A DNA stretch of 64,000 nt from Arthrobacter zhaoxinii (GTDB taxonomy: Bacteria; Actinomycetota; Actinomycetes; Actinomycetales; Micrococcaceae). The DNA lies in contig NZ_CP104275.1 of the NCBI RefSeq assembly GCF_025244925.1, positions 2,790,001 through 2,854,000 on the forward strand, written 5' to 3'. Positions 40,985 through 50,449 of the stretch are shown here, one piece after another (position 1 is the first letter of the stretch; each line of letters begins with the position of its first letter). A program made the translations under genes and the position numbers. The notes under the pieces were generated by a model that saw only the letters and a list, made by a program, of their open reading frames with translations, was not told where the DNA came from and made no database searches.

Positions 40985-42331
40985 CCCGCGGACAGCAGTT
41001 TCCAGCACGTCCAGTGCGTCCAGCAGCAGGTCGTCACCGATGGTCAGCGGCGGCAGCAGCCGGATCACATTTCCGTAAGTGCCGCAGGTCAGCACAATGA
41101 CGCCCTCCTGCAGGCAGGCTGCCGCGACAGCCTTCGCCGCCTCGGCGTCGGGCGCCTTGGTACCCGGCCGGACGAATTCCATGGCGAGCATGGCACCGCG
41201 TCCGCGGACATCGCCGACGACGCCGCTTTCCACCGCAAGTGCCTGCAGCCGGGGCAGCACAAGCTCCTCGATGTGTCGTGCCCGACCGGCCAGGTCCTGG
41301 CTGACCATGGTGTCCATTGCCGCCAGGGCAGCTGCACAGGCCACCGGGTTGCCGCCGTACGTGCCGCCCAGACCTCCCGGATGGACAGCGTCGAGCAGCT
41401 CCGCACGCCCGGTAACGGCGGAGAGCGGCATACCTCCGGCAATGCCCTTGGCCATGGTGATCAGGTCCGGAACCACTCCTTCGTGCTGCACCGCGAACCA
41501 TTCGCCGGTGCGGCAGAAACCGGACTGCACCTCGTCGGCAATGAAGACCACGCCGTTGGCACGTGCCCACTCGGCAAGCCGCGGCAGGAAGCCTTCGGCA
41601 GGGACAATGAACCCGCCCTCACCCTGGATCGGTTCAATCAGAAGCGCCGCAAGCTGGTCCGCGCCGATCTGCTTCTCGATGGCCAGGATGGCACGGTCTG
41701 CGGCCTCTGCACCGGTGAGGCCCGGGTTCTCCTCGCGGAACGGATAACTCATGGGCATCCGGTAGATCTCCGAAGCGAACGGACCGAAGCCGGTCTTGTA
41801 GGGCATCGCCTTCGCAGTCAGTCCCATGGTGAGGTTGGTGCGGCCGTGGTAGGCGTGGTCGAAAGCGACGACGGCGTCGCGTCCCGTTGCCGAACGGGCA
41901 ATCTTCACGGCGTTCTCCACCGCTTCCGCGCCGGAGTTGAACAGCACTGTCCGCTTCTCGAAGTCCCCCGGAGTGACCTCAGCGAGACGTTCGGCAACGG
42001 CCACGTACCCCTCGTAGGGAGTCACCATGAAGCACGTGTGGGTGAAGTGCTCCACCTGTTCCTGCACGGCAGCGACGACGGCGGGGTCGGAAGCGCCCAC
42101 GCTGGTCACGGCAATGCCCGAACCGAGGTCGGTGAAGGCGTTGCCGTCCACGTCCATAATGATCCCGCCGTCCGCGTCAGCCGCGTATACGGGAACGCTG
42201 GAGGCAACCCCCTTGGGCACCACGGCAGCACGGCGTGCCGCCAGTGCAGCGGATTTCGGGCCCGGGAAGGTGCCGGTAATCCGGCGTCGCTGTTCAAGGC
42301 GGTAGCTGGGGGTAATAACGGGTGTACTCAT
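40976..42331 (-). CDS. gabT: 4-aminobutyrate aminotransferase
   Basis: A 451-residue class-III PLP aminotransferase. VLFNSGAEAVENAVKIAR binds the cofactor phosphate, FDHAYHGRTNLTMGLT holds the stacking region, VFIADEVQSGFCRTG the PLP-binding Asp, and ITMAKGIAGGMPL the Schiff-base Lys. GGTYGGNPVACAAALA completes the family pattern. It transfers the amino group of GABA to 2-oxoglutarate, giving succinate semialdehyde. GAAAGG lies 8 nt before the ATG. It follows an aminobutyraldehyde dehydrogenase gene by 51 nt, and the pair likely converts 4-aminobutyraldehyde to succinate semialdehyde. No gabD is in the window. Confidence 0.95.
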   Translation of the reverse strand: MSTPVITPSYRLEQRRRITGTFPGPKSAALAARRAAVVPKGVASSVPVYAADADGGIIMDVDGNAFTDLGSGIAVTSVGASDPAVVAAVQEQVEHFTHTCFMVTPYEGYVAVAERLAEVTPGDFEKRTVLFNSGAEAVENAVKIARSATGRDAVVAFDHAYHGRTNLTMGLTAKAMPYKTGFGPFASEIYRMPMSYPFREENPGLTGAEAADRAILAIEKQIGADQLAALLIEPIQGEGGFIVPAEGFLPRLAEWARANGVVFIADEVQSGFCRTGEWFAVQHEGVVPDLITMAKGIAGGMPLSAVTGRAELLDAVHPGGLGGTYGGNPVACAAALAAMDTMVSQDLAGRARHIEELVLPRLQALAVESGVVGDVRGRGAMLAMEFVRPGTKAPDAEAAKAVAAACLQEGVIVLTCGTYGNVIRLLPPLTIGDDLLLDALDVLETAVRGRL

Positions 42332-42382
42332 GAAGCTGCCTTTCGGAGGTACCGCTGAAGGAGTAGGGAAACGGGCGCGGAT

Positions 42383-43813
42383 CTAGGCGTCCAGTGCGCT
42401 CATCACATGCTTGATGCGGGTGTAGTCCTCCACGCCGTACATGGAGAGGTCCTTGCCGTAGCCGGAGCTCTTGAAGCCGCCGTGCGGCATTTCGGCCGTG
42501 AGCATGATGTGGGTGTTGATCCAGACCGCGCCGAAATCCAGATCCCGGGACAGGCGCATCGCGCGGCCGTGGTTCGTGGTCCAGACACTGGAGGCCAGGG
42601 CGTATTCGACGTCGTTGGCCATGTCCACGGCCTGCTCTTCGGTATCGAATTTCTGCACGGTGATGACGGGACCGAAGGTTTCCTTCTGCACCACGTCGTC
42701 ATCCTGGCGCGCTCCGGTAATGACGGTGGGTTCGAAGAAGAATCCCTTCGACCCGGCCCTCCGCCCGCCGGTCTCCACGCGGCAATGCGCGGGCAGTGCT
42801 TCGATCACGGCATTCACCGAGTTGAAGTGGTTGATGTTGTTCAGCGGTCCGAAGTAGTTTTCTTCGTCGTTGTCGCTGCCGGTCCGAAGTTCCTTCGCCG
42901 CAGCCACCAGCTTGTCCACGAGGGCGTCGTGCACGGAATCCTCCACCAGCACACGTGTGATGGCAGTGCAGTCCTGACCGGCGTTGAAGAACGCGAACTC
43001 GGCAATGGCTGTGGCAGTCCGGTCCAGGTCGGCATCCGCGAAAACAACTGCAGGCGCTTTGCCGCCCAGTTCCAAGTGGGCCCGCTTGAGGGTCTTTGCG
43101 GCGCCGGAGGCCACGGCGACGCCGGCCCGCACGGAGCCGGTGATGGAGACCAGGCCGGGCACGGGGTGCTCCACCATCAGCGCACCGGTCTCACCGGTGC
43201 CAAGGACCACGTTGAGCACGCCGGCAGGGAAGATGTCTGCCGCCAGGCGGGCAAGGACCAAAGTGGATTCGGGGGTGGTGTCGGACGGCTTGAGGACCAC
43301 CGTGTTTCCGGCGGCCAGGGCAGGACCGATCTTCCATACCGCCATCAGCAGCGGATAGTTCCACGGGGCCACCTGGGCAACGACGCCGATCGGCTCGCGG
43401 CGGATGAAGGACGTGAACCCCTCCATGTACTCCCCGGCAGACTTGCCCTCCAGAAGCCTGGCTGCACCGGCAAAAAAGCGAAGCTGGTCCGCGCCAACGG
43501 CTACTTCCTCTGCAGCAATCAGCGAGCGCACCTGTCCGGTATTCCGGTGCTGCGCTTCCACCAGTTCGTCGGAATTGGATTCCAGGGCATCGGCCAGGCG
43601 AAGCAGCATGCGCTGGCGGTCGCTGGGAGTAGTGCGCTTCCAGGTGCGGAACGCAGCGGCGGCTGCGTCCATCGCTGCGTCGACGTCGGCCTGCACGGAG
43701 ACCGGCGACACGGCAACCACTTCGCCGTTGGTCGGATTCACGACATCCAGTACGTCGATTCCGCGGGAGGGGACAAAAGCCCCGTTGATGAAGTTCTGCA
43801 ATGTCTCAGCCAT
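42383..43813 (-). CDS. aldehyde dehydrogenase, probable gamma-aminobutyraldehyde dehydrogenase
   Basis: A 476-residue aldehyde dehydrogenase with the catalytic glutamate in HLELGGKAPAVVF, the cysteine in FNAGQDCTAITRV, and GDYTRI-like C-terminal sequence (MYGVEDYTRIKHVM) typical of the PatD/YdcW betaine- or aminobutyraldehyde-type group. Cotranscription with gabT and divergence from a PucR regulator support 4-aminobutyraldehyde to GABA as the reaction, in putrescine degradation. An AAGGAC site precedes the ATG. A betaine-aldehyde role is the main alternative, but no choline genes are near. Confidence 0.9.
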   Translation of the reverse strand: MAETLQNFINGAFVPSRGIDVLDVVNPTNGEVVAVSPVSVQADVDAAMDAAAAAFRTWKRTTPSDRQRMLLRLADALESNSDELVEAQHRNTGQVRSLIAAEEVAVGADQLRFFAGAARLLEGKSAGEYMEGFTSFIRREPIGVVAQVAPWNYPLLMAVWKIGPALAAGNTVVLKPSDTTPESTLVLARLAADIFPAGVLNVVLGTGETGALMVEHPVPGLVSITGSVRAGVAVASGAAKTLKRAHLELGGKAPAVVFADADLDRTATAIAEFAFFNAGQDCTAITRVLVEDSVHDALVDKLVAAAKELRTGSDNDEENYFGPLNNINHFNSVNAVIEALPAHCRVETGGRRAGSKGFFFEPTVITGARQDDDVVQKETFGPVITVQKFDTEEQAVDMANDVEYALASSVWTTNHGRAMRLSRDLDFGAVWINTHIMLTAEMPHGGFKSSGYGKDLSMYGVEDYTRIKHVMSALDA

Positions 43814-43945
43814 GCCGGACGTCCTTTCGGGGCGGGCGCTGCGTAGGTGGTTCCCTCAAACCTACTGTGAAGCACCTCTCACACGAAGGGCCACCTGCAC
43901 AGCCCCACAGTACGACCGCAGTGCAACCGCCTAAAGTTCTCCACC

Positions 43946-43951
43946 TATAGT
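43946..43951 (+). promoter_or_regulatory. -10 box TATAGT, 6 nt before pucR
   Basis: TATAGT is followed by GGTGCA and the ATG at 43958; there is no SD, so the pucR mRNA is probably leaderless. This is the closest match to the -10 consensus among such sites here. Confidence 0.6.
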
Positions 43952-43957
43952 GGTGCA

Positions 43958-45367
43958 ATGCCCATCACACTTTCGGACCTGCTGGCTGCGGGCGGCCTGG
44001 AATTGACGAGTCACGGATCCTCCGAGCTCTCCGATGAGCCCATTCAGTGGGTGGCCGTCACGGAGCTGGAGGATCCCTCCCCTTTCCTCGGCGGCGGCGA
44101 GGTGGTGCTGACCACGGGGCTGCGCCACCGCAGCAGTGCGGCCCAGCACCGCTTCGTGCAGAGCGTCAAACGCGCCGGCGCGCTCGGGATCGGGTTCGGT
44201 ACCGGCCTCAGCCATGACACGGTGCCGGCACCCCTGCTGGCCGAGGCGGACCGCTTGGGACTCCCCGTGTTCGAGGTCCCCTACCGCACCCCCTTTATGG
44301 CCCTGGGGAAGCTTGTTGCGGATTCCCTCTCCGCCGAGCACGTCACCCAGCTCCACCAGCTGCTTTCCGCCCATCGGGTTCTGGCGGAGGCGCTGCTCAG
44401 CGGCAAGGGACTGCCCCGGCTACTGACGGAACTGTCCCGGCTGGTGAAGGCCGACGTCGCCCTGTTCCAATACGGTGCTCCGGTCTTCGCCACAGCCGAG
44501 CCGGATGCCTCCTGGCCGCGGATCCCTGTCCCCACCGGAATGCGGGACCGCTGCACGCTGGCCATTGCGGAACCGTCCGTGCAGCCGGACATTGTTGCCT
44601 ATGCGCAAAGCCTGATCGGGGTGGAACTGAGCAACCAGGCGGCACGGCGGGCCAGCAGCAGGAAGGTCACCGGACAGCTCCTGGGAGACGTGGTGGACGG
44701 CCTGCTCTCGGGACAGGACGCAGCTGTGAGGCTTCAGGCAGCCGGCATCAACGCTGACCGGAGGCAGGCCGTGCTGCTGGTGGAGGTGGCCTCCGGCCAG
44801 ATCCGTGCACTGCCTGCACTGCCGCTGCCTGCAGAATTCAGCGGCACGCCCACAGCCATCCATGAAAGCCGCCTCGCCCTGGTGGTTCCCGCGGCGGAGG
44901 CCAGCGGGCTGGCCGGGAAGTTGAGCGATTACCTCTTCGGAGCCGGGCTGACGGCAAAGGTGGGAATCGGCGGTTCCTACACTGAACCCGCGGGACTGCG
45001 CTGGAGCTACTTCGAGGCACGGGAGGCGCTGCGGAACGGTGCGTCAGTGAACGAACCCGAGCGCTTGAACCTGACCTCCCTCCTGATGGCCAGCCGTGAT
45101 GTTCCACTCACCGATCTGGCTGCCGAAGCCCTGGACCCGCTGGTTGCCTTCGACGACCGGCACGGTGCGCACCTGATCCCCACCCTGGACGCGTACCTGC
45201 TCCTGAACGGATCAGTTGCCGCCGTTGCCGCGGATCTGGGCCTGCACCGCAACACTGTCCGCTACCGGCTGGCGCAGATTGCGGAGCTCACCGGGTACGA
45301 CCCGGCGGTCACCGCCGACCGGGTACACCTCTACTTGGCGCTGAACGTCCGCCGTCTGGGCGGTTAA
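43958..45367 (+). CDS. PucR-family transcriptional regulator
   Basis: A 469-residue regulator. The N-terminal PucR domain (about 1-125) has LTTGLRHRSSAAQHRFVQSVKRAG and GIGFGTG. The middle is a GGDEF-like/CdaR region, and the C-terminal helix-turn-helix (HTH_30) reads LLNGSVAAVAADLGLHRNTVRYRLAQI. PucR-type proteins control purine or amine catabolism. Divergent from the aldehyde dehydrogenase-gabT unit, it is the obvious candidate activator of that unit, probably sensing a polyamine or GABA-type effector. It overlaps the start region of the next gene only through promoter sequence. Confidence 0.92.
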   Translation: MPITLSDLLAAGGLELTSHGSSELSDEPIQWVAVTELEDPSPFLGGGEVVLTTGLRHRSSAAQHRFVQSVKRAGALGIGFGTGLSHDTVPAPLLAEADRLGLPVFEVPYRTPFMALGKLVADSLSAEHVTQLHQLLSAHRVLAEALLSGKGLPRLLTELSRLVKADVALFQYGAPVFATAEPDASWPRIPVPTGMRDRCTLAIAEPSVQPDIVAYAQSLIGVELSNQAARRASSRKVTGQLLGDVVDGLLSGQDAAVRLQAAGINADRRQAVLLVEVASGQIRALPALPLPAEFSGTPTAIHESRLALVVPAAEASGLAGKLSDYLFGAGLTAKVGIGGSYTEPAGLRWSYFEAREALRNGASVNEPERLNLTSLLMASRDVPLTDLAAEALDPLVAFDDRHGAHLIPTLDAYLLLNGSVAAVAADLGLHRNTVRYRLAQIAELTGYDPAVTADRVHLYLALNVRRLGG

Positions 45368-45370
45368 CCT
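45365..45370 (+). promoter_or_regulatory. -10 box TAACCT, 6 nt before the next gene
   Basis: TAACCT begins at the pucR stop codon and is followed by GTAGGA and the ATG at 45377. The AGGA touches the ATG and is too close for SD pairing, so a leaderless start is likely. Confidence 0.45.
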
Positions 45371-45376
45371 GTAGGA

Positions 45377-46006
45377 ATGACTACCACCGCGCAGGCCAGG
45401 ACCGTCCGCTGGCAGGGTCAGGATGATCCGGACCGCACGGACACTGCAGTGGTGTCTTTCCGGGACCGGGAACTTGCCGCCGCCGGCACCTCGATCACCT
45501 CCGAATACCGGGCGGCCTGGACCCTGTCCACCACCCCGGGCTGGGTCACCCGCCGGCTGACGGTGGAGGTGAAGGGCAAGGGCTGGTCGCGAAGCCTGCA
45601 GCTCGAACGCAGCACCCAGGGCCGATGGAGTGCCGAGACAACCACATCCGGCCTCACGGACCTGCCCGCCCCCGGTATCGCAGACCCCCGCAGCTTGGAT
45701 GAGGCCCAGGACTGCGACCTTGGCCTGTGCCCGCTCACCAACACCATGCCGATCCTGAGGCTGGACCTGCTGAACGACTCCGCTCCCCCGGATGAAACAG
45801 AGCTGACCATGGCCTGGGTGGAAATGCCCAGCCTGCGGGTGCTCCCCGGAAAACAGGTCTACTCGCAGGTTCGGGCCTATTCGGCGGATCCGGGCCACGC
45901 CGTCGTCCTCTACAGCTCGGCTAACCGCGGGTTCACCGCCGAACTCACCGTTGATGCCGACGGCACCGTCATCGACTATCCCGGGCTGGCAACGCGCCTG
46001 CCGTAG
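45377..46006 (+). CDS. putative glycolipid-binding domain protein
   Basis: A 209-residue protein with all-beta character. RTVRWQGQDDPDRTD at the start, WTLSTTPGWVTRRLTVE, DCDLGLCPLTNTMPILRLDLL and TMAWVEMPSLRVLPGKQVYSQV match the putative glycolipid-binding family (formerly DUF1089), cytosolic proteins of unknown function. It follows pucR by 9 nt but probably has its own leaderless promoter inside the pucR stop region. No signal peptide. Confidence 0.85.
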   Translation: MTTTAQARTVRWQGQDDPDRTDTAVVSFRDRELAAAGTSITSEYRAAWTLSTTPGWVTRRLTVEVKGKGWSRSLQLERSTQGRWSAETTTSGLTDLPAPGIADPRSLDEAQDCDLGLCPLTNTMPILRLDLLNDSAPPDETELTMAWVEMPSLRVLPGKQVYSQVRAYSADPGHAVVLYSSANRGFTAELTVDADGTVIDYPGLATRLP

Positions 46007-46083
46007 GTCCGCCGGCGTCCGGACCGGGTCCGCGACCCGGCTAGGATTGGAATACATCCACTCAACGCACGCTTGGAGACCTC

Positions 46084-46512
46084 ATGAGTGAAATTTTCCT
46101 GGATCGATTCCGCGCCTTGGTCCCCAAGTATCTTGAGGACAACTGGCGGGAAGAAGACGGCATCCCCGCGCGGGAGCTGGACTCCATGCTGGCCGCCCAC
46201 GATTTCACCATCCCGCTGGTGCTGCGCGAGTTCTACCTTGCCGTCGGCGGCTGCGAAGACCTCATGGAGGCCTTCCACTTCTTCTGGGATCCGGACGAGC
46301 TCGAGATCGAAGACGGCTACCTGCTGTTCCTCGAAGACGAGGATGAGAAGTTTGTCTGGGGCATCCGGGCGGACCAGCTGGACGTTCCGGATCCCATTGT
46401 CTGGCGGCGCAACAACGCCCGCGGTGACTGGCAGAGCGAGGAAGGCACCCTCAGCGAGTACGTCCTGGACATGTTCGAGTGGATTTTCGAAGAGGATGAG
46501 GACGAGGACTGA
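46084..46512 (+). CDS. SUKH (SMI1/KNR4)-like protein
   Basis: A 142-residue acidic protein. IPLVLREFYLAVGGCEDLMEAF, LLFLEDEDEKFVWGIRADQL and DDPIVWRR-like VPDPIVWRRNN followed by GTLSEYVLDMFEWIF match the order of conserved elements in SMI1/KNR4 (SUKH) proteins, the superfamily that includes many toxin-immunity proteins. It ends in a run of acidic residues (EEDEDED). GGAG precedes the ATG, and the HIT gene starts 7 nt after its stop. No toxin or polymorphic-toxin gene is adjacent, so an immunity role is only a possibility. Confidence 0.62.
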   Translation: MSEIFLDRFRALVPKYLEDNWREEDGIPARELDSMLAAHDFTIPLVLREFYLAVGGCEDLMEAFHFFWDPDELEIEDGYLLFLEDEDEKFVWGIRADQLDVPDPIVWRRNNARGDWQSEEGTLSEYVLDMFEWIFEEDEDED

Positions 46513-46519
46513 GCCTTCA

Positions 46520-47026
46520 ATGAGGGACGTTTTCCGCGAAGAAACCTGGCACAGCCATGCACCCGAGGGCTATGAGTGCCCGTTCTGCGACCTGGCCTCG
46601 GGCGAGCTCCGGTATCCCGGCAACCTGTGCGAGCCCGGCGACCTGATCTACTCCGACGACCTGGTCCTTGCGTTCATCGCTTCCCACGGCTTCGACCCGG
46701 AGCCGGGACATGTTCTCGTCACGCCTCGGGAGCATTACGAGCTGCTCTATGAACTGCCCGACGACGTCGCGGCGCGGATCATGCTGGTCACCCGGGACAT
46801 GGCGGTGGCCATCAAGAAAGCCTGGAACCCGGACGGCGTCACCACCCGCCAGCACAACGAGCCTGCCGGCAGCCAGCACGTCTGGCACTACCACCAGCAT
46901 GTACTTCCCCGCTGGACCGACGACGGCCTGTACTTCACGCCGAAACGGCCCATCGTGCCGCCCGCTGTCCGTGCCCGCAAGGCCGCAGAGCTGCGCGCCG
47001 TCCTGGAGACGGCCAACCAACACTGA
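46520..47026 (+). CDS. HIT-family protein
   Basis: A 168-residue histidine-triad nucleotide-binding protein. The triad HVWHYHQHVLPR has the His-x-His-x-His signature, and the N-terminal CPFCDL is a common zinc-site element of HIT/Fhit-like proteins. It probably hydrolyses nucleoside phosphoramidates or dinucleoside polyphosphates. The start at 46520 is 7 nt after the SUKH-like gene stop, so the two are coupled; the longer frame upstream is the shadow of that gene. A hairpin follows at 47103-47126. Confidence 0.9.
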   Translation: MRDVFREETWHSHAPEGYECPFCDLASGELRYPGNLCEPGDLIYSDDLVLAFIASHGFDPEPGHVLVTPREHYELLYELPDDVAARIMLVTRDMAVAIKKAWNPDGVTTRQHNEPAGSQHVWHYHQHVLPRWTDDGLYFTPKRPIVPPAVRARKAAELRAVLETANQH

Positions 47027-47102
47027 TCCGCCGGGCCGCGAAAGCCCCATGCCCAGCACCCAGATCCGGTCCACAGGCCCGAGGGCCGTCATGCCGGGGC
47101 CC

Positions 47103-47126
47103 GGTCTCGGGGCCCGTCCCGAGACC
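47103..47126. terminator. hairpin between the HIT gene and the prenyl synthase gene
   Basis: Perfect 9-bp arms GGTCTCGGG / CCCGAGACC around a 6-nt loop lie between two convergent genes. There is no U-tract; it may terminate both transcripts in a bidirectional way. Confidence 0.55.
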
Positions 47127-47186
47127 GCTCCCGCGCACCCGCACGCGGCCAGCGGCACGCGACCGGCCGGGCACCCGGCAGTACCT

Positions 47187-48242
47187 CTAGACCTCGCGGT
47201 TGACGACTGCCCGGGCAAAGGCGGCCAGGGCTTCCTTCACCACGGAGTCCGGCAGCGGCGCCAGGGCGGCAACTGCATCTTCGGACCAGCTGCGGGCCAC
47301 TTCCCAGGACTGCTCGGTCACAGGGCTGCTGCGCAGCGCTGCTACGGCTTCAGCCAGCGCCTCGTCAGAGCTGAGGTCCCTTTCCACCAGTTCCAGTACG
47401 GCAGCGGCGTCGCTGTCCCCGCCGGCAGCAGCACGGCGGAGCAGCAGCACGGGCAGGGTGGGAACCCCTTCACGCAGATCAGTGCCGGGAGTCTTCCCGG
47501 ACTTGACCTGCACTCCGGTGACGTCAATGACGTCGTCGGCCAGCTGGAAGGCGATACCCACCTTCTCGCCGTATTCGACCATGATGTCAATGACGTCCTG
47601 GCCTGCTCCGGAGAACAGTGCACCGAACTGGCCGGACGCGGCAATCAGGGAACCGGTCTTGTCCGCGATGACGGAGAGGTAGTGCTCCAGGGGATCCTGG
47701 CCCTCGGCAGGGCCGACGGTTTCATGCAGCTGGCCCAGGCACAGGCGCTCGAACGTGTGGGCCTGGATGGCCAGGGCCGGACCGCCCAGAGCGGAAACCA
47801 GACTGGAAGCGCGCGCAAAGATGAGGTCGCCGGTAAGCACGGCCACCGAATTGCCCCAGATTTCATGTGCCGTAGGTGCGCCGCGGCGATACGGTGCTTC
47901 GTCCATCACATCGTCGTGGTAGAGCGTGGCCAAATGCGTCAGCTCAACAACCACGGCCGACTGGATGACCTTGTCGGGCGCATCCTCTGCACCGAGATGG
48001 GACGCCAGCAGCGTCAGGAGCGGACGGATCCGCTTGCCGCCGGCCTCCACGAGGTGCCGGGAGGTGGTGTCGGCGAAAGGATCGGAGTTCGCGACGGCTT
48101 CACGCAGCCGCACTTCCACCTGCTCCAGGGATGCGGCCATCGAAGGGCCGAGCCTCGGGTCCTCCGCCAGCAGGGCGAACCCCGGCGGCAGGGCGGAAGT
48201 GCTCGGCGCGGTCTCCGGGCTGGTGTTGGTGGATTCAGTCAC
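47187..48242 (-). CDS. polyprenyl diphosphate synthase (menaquinone side chain)
   Basis: A 351-residue trans-prenyl synthase with the two Asp-rich motifs TLYHDDVMDEA and FQLADDVIDVTG and the segment EAGGKRIRPLLT. The two residues before the first DDxxD and the long form suggest a C35-C50 product rather than GGPP. It follows menJ and menG on the same strand, so the product is most likely the menaquinone side chain. GTG start with a GAGTCT six bases upstream and no clear SD. It differs from the carotenoid CrtE at 24063. Confidence 0.92.
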   Translation of the reverse strand: MTESTNTSPETAPSTSALPPGFALLAEDPRLGPSMAASLEQVEVRLREAVANSDPFADTTSRHLVEAGGKRIRPLLTLLASHLGAEDAPDKVIQSAVVVELTHLATLYHDDVMDEAPYRRGAPTAHEIWGNSVAVLTGDLIFARASSLVSALGGPALAIQAHTFERLCLGQLHETVGPAEGQDPLEHYLSVIADKTGSLIAASGQFGALFSGAGQDVIDIMVEYGEKVGIAFQLADDVIDVTGVQVKSGKTPGTDLREGVPTLPVLLLRRAAAGGDSDAAAVLELVERDLSSDEALAEAVAALRSSPVTEQSWEVARSWSEDAVAALAPLPDSVVKEALAAFARAVVNREV

Positions 48243-48294
48243 TGTTCAAGACTCACTATTTGTCGGAACGGGTGGACACAACAGGCATTGAACG

Positions 48295-49623
48295 TCACGG
48301 GTGCTGCACGGGCTGCCGGGAAATCGCCGGCGTTCCCTGGTTGCTTGCCGCCGGGACCAGCATTTCCAGTAAGGCAATCACTCTATCCTCTATGCCCTTG
48401 GAGCTGCGGTCCGTGAGGTTGGCGAGCATCCGCACCACAAACCGCATCAGCACGGGAATCGGCATTCCTGTGCGCAGCGCCAGTTTCATGACGGCCGGCC
48501 GGCCGATCATGCCTGCGAAGATACGGCCGAGGGTGAAGTGGCTTCCCCACTCTTCCCGCACGTGTCCGGCATAGCCGCGCAGTTCGACGTCGAACGCTGC
48601 ACGCGAGGTCAGCAGGCCCGGGACAAGCGCAGCCCCCTGCCCCTCGATGATGTGTTCGGCGGCAAACCGCGCCGACTCCATGGCATAGGAGATGCCTTCG
48701 CCGTTGAACGGGCTGACCATTCCGCCCGCATCGCCGAGCAGAAGCAGTCCCGGGGAGTAATGCGGGGTGCGGTTGAAGCCCATCGGCAGCGCTGCGCCGC
48801 GGATCTCGCCGACCTGGTTTTCCGGGGTGAAGCCCCACTCCGCAGGCATGCCGGCAGTCCAGTCGCGCAGAACCTTGCGGTAGTCCAGCTTCCCGAATTC
48901 CTTGGAGGAGTTAAGGATGCCCAGGCCTACATTGGAGGTTCCGTCTCCCACGCCGAAGACCCAGCCGTAGCCGGGCAGCGGATTACCGGAGGCGTCGGGC
49001 AGCTCAAGCCAGCCTTCCATCCAGTCGTCATTGGTGCGCGGGCTCTCGAAATAGGTGCGCACAGCCACGCCCATGGGCCGGTCATCGCGCTTTTCGATGC
49101 CCAGGCTCAAGGCGGTACGGCTCGAGTTTCCGTCGGCGGCCAGAACGACGTCGGCGAAGAACTCGCGCCGTTCACCGGTGCGCCTGCCGTTCTCGTCCAG
49201 GATGTTGGCGACGGCGCCCTCGACCCGTCCGTCCTCGCCGCGGATGGCGGAGACCACGGTGTGCCGCTCGAGGATCTTCGCTCCGGCCGCCTGCGCGTGG
49301 CGGGCCAGGGCTTCGTCGAAACCGAGGCGGGTGCGGATCAGGCCGTAATCGGGGAAATCCGAGAGTACCGGCCACGGCAGCTCGAGTGTGCGGCCGCCGG
49401 CGATCAGGCGCAGGCCCTTGTTCCGGCGCCAGCCTTCGGCTTCGTCGTGCGGCAGGCCGAGGTACTGGATTTCACGCACGGCGCGCGGCGTCAGGCCGTC
49501 GCCGCAGACCTTCTCCCGCGGGAAGGCGGTCTTCTCAAGAACGGTGACGTCCACCCCTGCAGAGGCGAGGTAGTACGCGGCAGTGGAACCGGCGGGACCG
49601 GCACCGACAATAAGGACCTTCAC
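48295..49623 (-). CDS. menJ: geranylgeranyl-reductase family flavoprotein, probable menaquinone reductase MenJ
   Basis: A 442-residue FAD oxidoreductase. [20 protein letters not shown] (residues 3-22) is the dinucleotide fold, followed by [16 protein letters not shown] and [22 protein letters not shown], both marks of the geranylgeranyl-reductase family. Located between menG and the prenyl synthase, it matches mycobacterial MenJ, which saturates one isoprene unit of menaquinone. Its GTG start lies in a GTGA overlap with menG. The last 25 residues are a poorly conserved tail. The longer upstream frame is the shadow of menG. Confidence 0.9.
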   Translation of the reverse strand: MKVLIVGAGPAGSTAAYYLASAGVDVTVLEKTAFPREKVCGDGLTPRAVREIQYLGLPHDEAEGWRRNKGLRLIAGGRTLELPWPVLSDFPDYGLIRTRLGFDEALARHAQAAGAKILERHTVVSAIRGEDGRVEGAVANILDENGRRTGERREFFADVVLAADGNSSRTALSLGIEKRDDRPMGVAVRTYFESPRTNDDWMEGWLELPDASGNPLPGYGWVFGVGDGTSNVGLGILNSSKEFGKLDYRKVLRDWTAGMPAEWGFTPENQVGEIRGAALPMGFNRTPHYSPGLLLLGDAGGMVSPFNGEGISYAMESARFAAEHIIEGQGAALVPGLLTSRAAFDVELRGYAGHVREEWGSHFTLGRIFAGMIGRPAVMKLALRTGMPIPVLMRFVVRMLANLTDRSSKGIEDRVIALLEMLVPAASNQGTPAISRQPVQHP

Positions 49624-50330
49624 TTTGCCGGATGTCCTCCGGGCTTGACGGCGCGGTGTACGGCCACGATGCCGCCGGTGAGGTTGCGGTAGGCAACGTC
49701 CTCCCAGCCGGTTTCGGCGATCCAGGCAGCCAGGCCGTCCTGGTTCGGCCAGGCGCGGATGGATTCCGCCAGGTACACATATGCATCGGGGTTGGAGGCA
49801 ACCTTGCGGGCGATCGACGGCAGTGCACGCATCAGGTATTCGGTGTACATGGTGCGCCACACCGGAACCACCGGTGAGGAGAATTCCGCAATGACGAGGC
49901 GTCCGCCGGGCTTGGTGACCCGGAGCATTTCCGCCAGGGCCTTCTTGGGCTCGTTGACGTTGCGCAGGCCGAAGGAGATGGTGGAGGCGTCGAAGGAGTT
50001 GTCCTCGAACGGCAGGTTGGTGGCATCGCCGGCAACGAAGTCGATATCCGGGCGGCGCCGCTTGCCTACCTTGAGCATGCCGAGCGAGAAGTCGCAGGCA
50101 ACGACGTCGATGCCGGCGTCGGCGTAGGGCTCGCTCGAGGTGCCGGTGCCGGCGGCAAGGTCCAGGACCCGCTGGCCGGGCACGGCTCCGACGGCGTCCA
50201 CCACAATGCGGCGCCAGCGGCGTGTCTGCCCGAGGGACAGCACGTCGTTTACGACGTCGTATTTAGGTGCCACGTCATCAAACATGGCAGCAACTTCATC
50301 CGGGCGTTTTTCCAACGATGCGCGGTTCAC
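49620..50330 (-). CDS. menG: demethylmenaquinone methyltransferase
   Basis: A 236-residue UbiE/MenG SAM-dependent methyltransferase, the last step of menaquinone synthesis. [38 protein letters not shown] (SAM motif I) and [19 protein letters not shown] are family signatures. The start is GTG; GACAAT lies 6 nt upstream on the minus strand and no SD is seen, so it may be leaderless. It heads the operon with menJ and the prenyl synthase and is divergent from menF. Confidence 0.95.
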   Translation of the reverse strand: MNRASLEKRPDEVAAMFDDVAPKYDVVNDVLSLGQTRRWRRIVVDAVGAVPGQRVLDLAAGTGTSSEPYADAGIDVVACDFSLGMLKVGKRRRPDIDFVAGDATNLPFEDNSFDASTISFGLRNVNEPKKALAEMLRVTKPGGRLVIAEFSSPVVPVWRTMYTEYLMRALPSIARKVASNPDAYVYLAESIRAWPNQDGLAAWIAETGWEDVAYRNLTGGIVAVHRAVKPGGHPAK

Positions 50331-50449
50331 TCTGTCATTGTCTCAAACAATAGGAGGGCCGCCGAACAGGCCGCCGCGCTGTCTTGTTCCTCTCAGCCGG
50401 GGGCCCCGATATCCGGCGTGCACCGGCGGCGGAGTACTGTGGAACCACT

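Noticed and set aside
43941..43953. CCAC-N5-GTGG around the pucR -10 box as an operator
   Set aside because: Arms are only 4 bp and expected by chance at this base composition; kept only as a promoter site.
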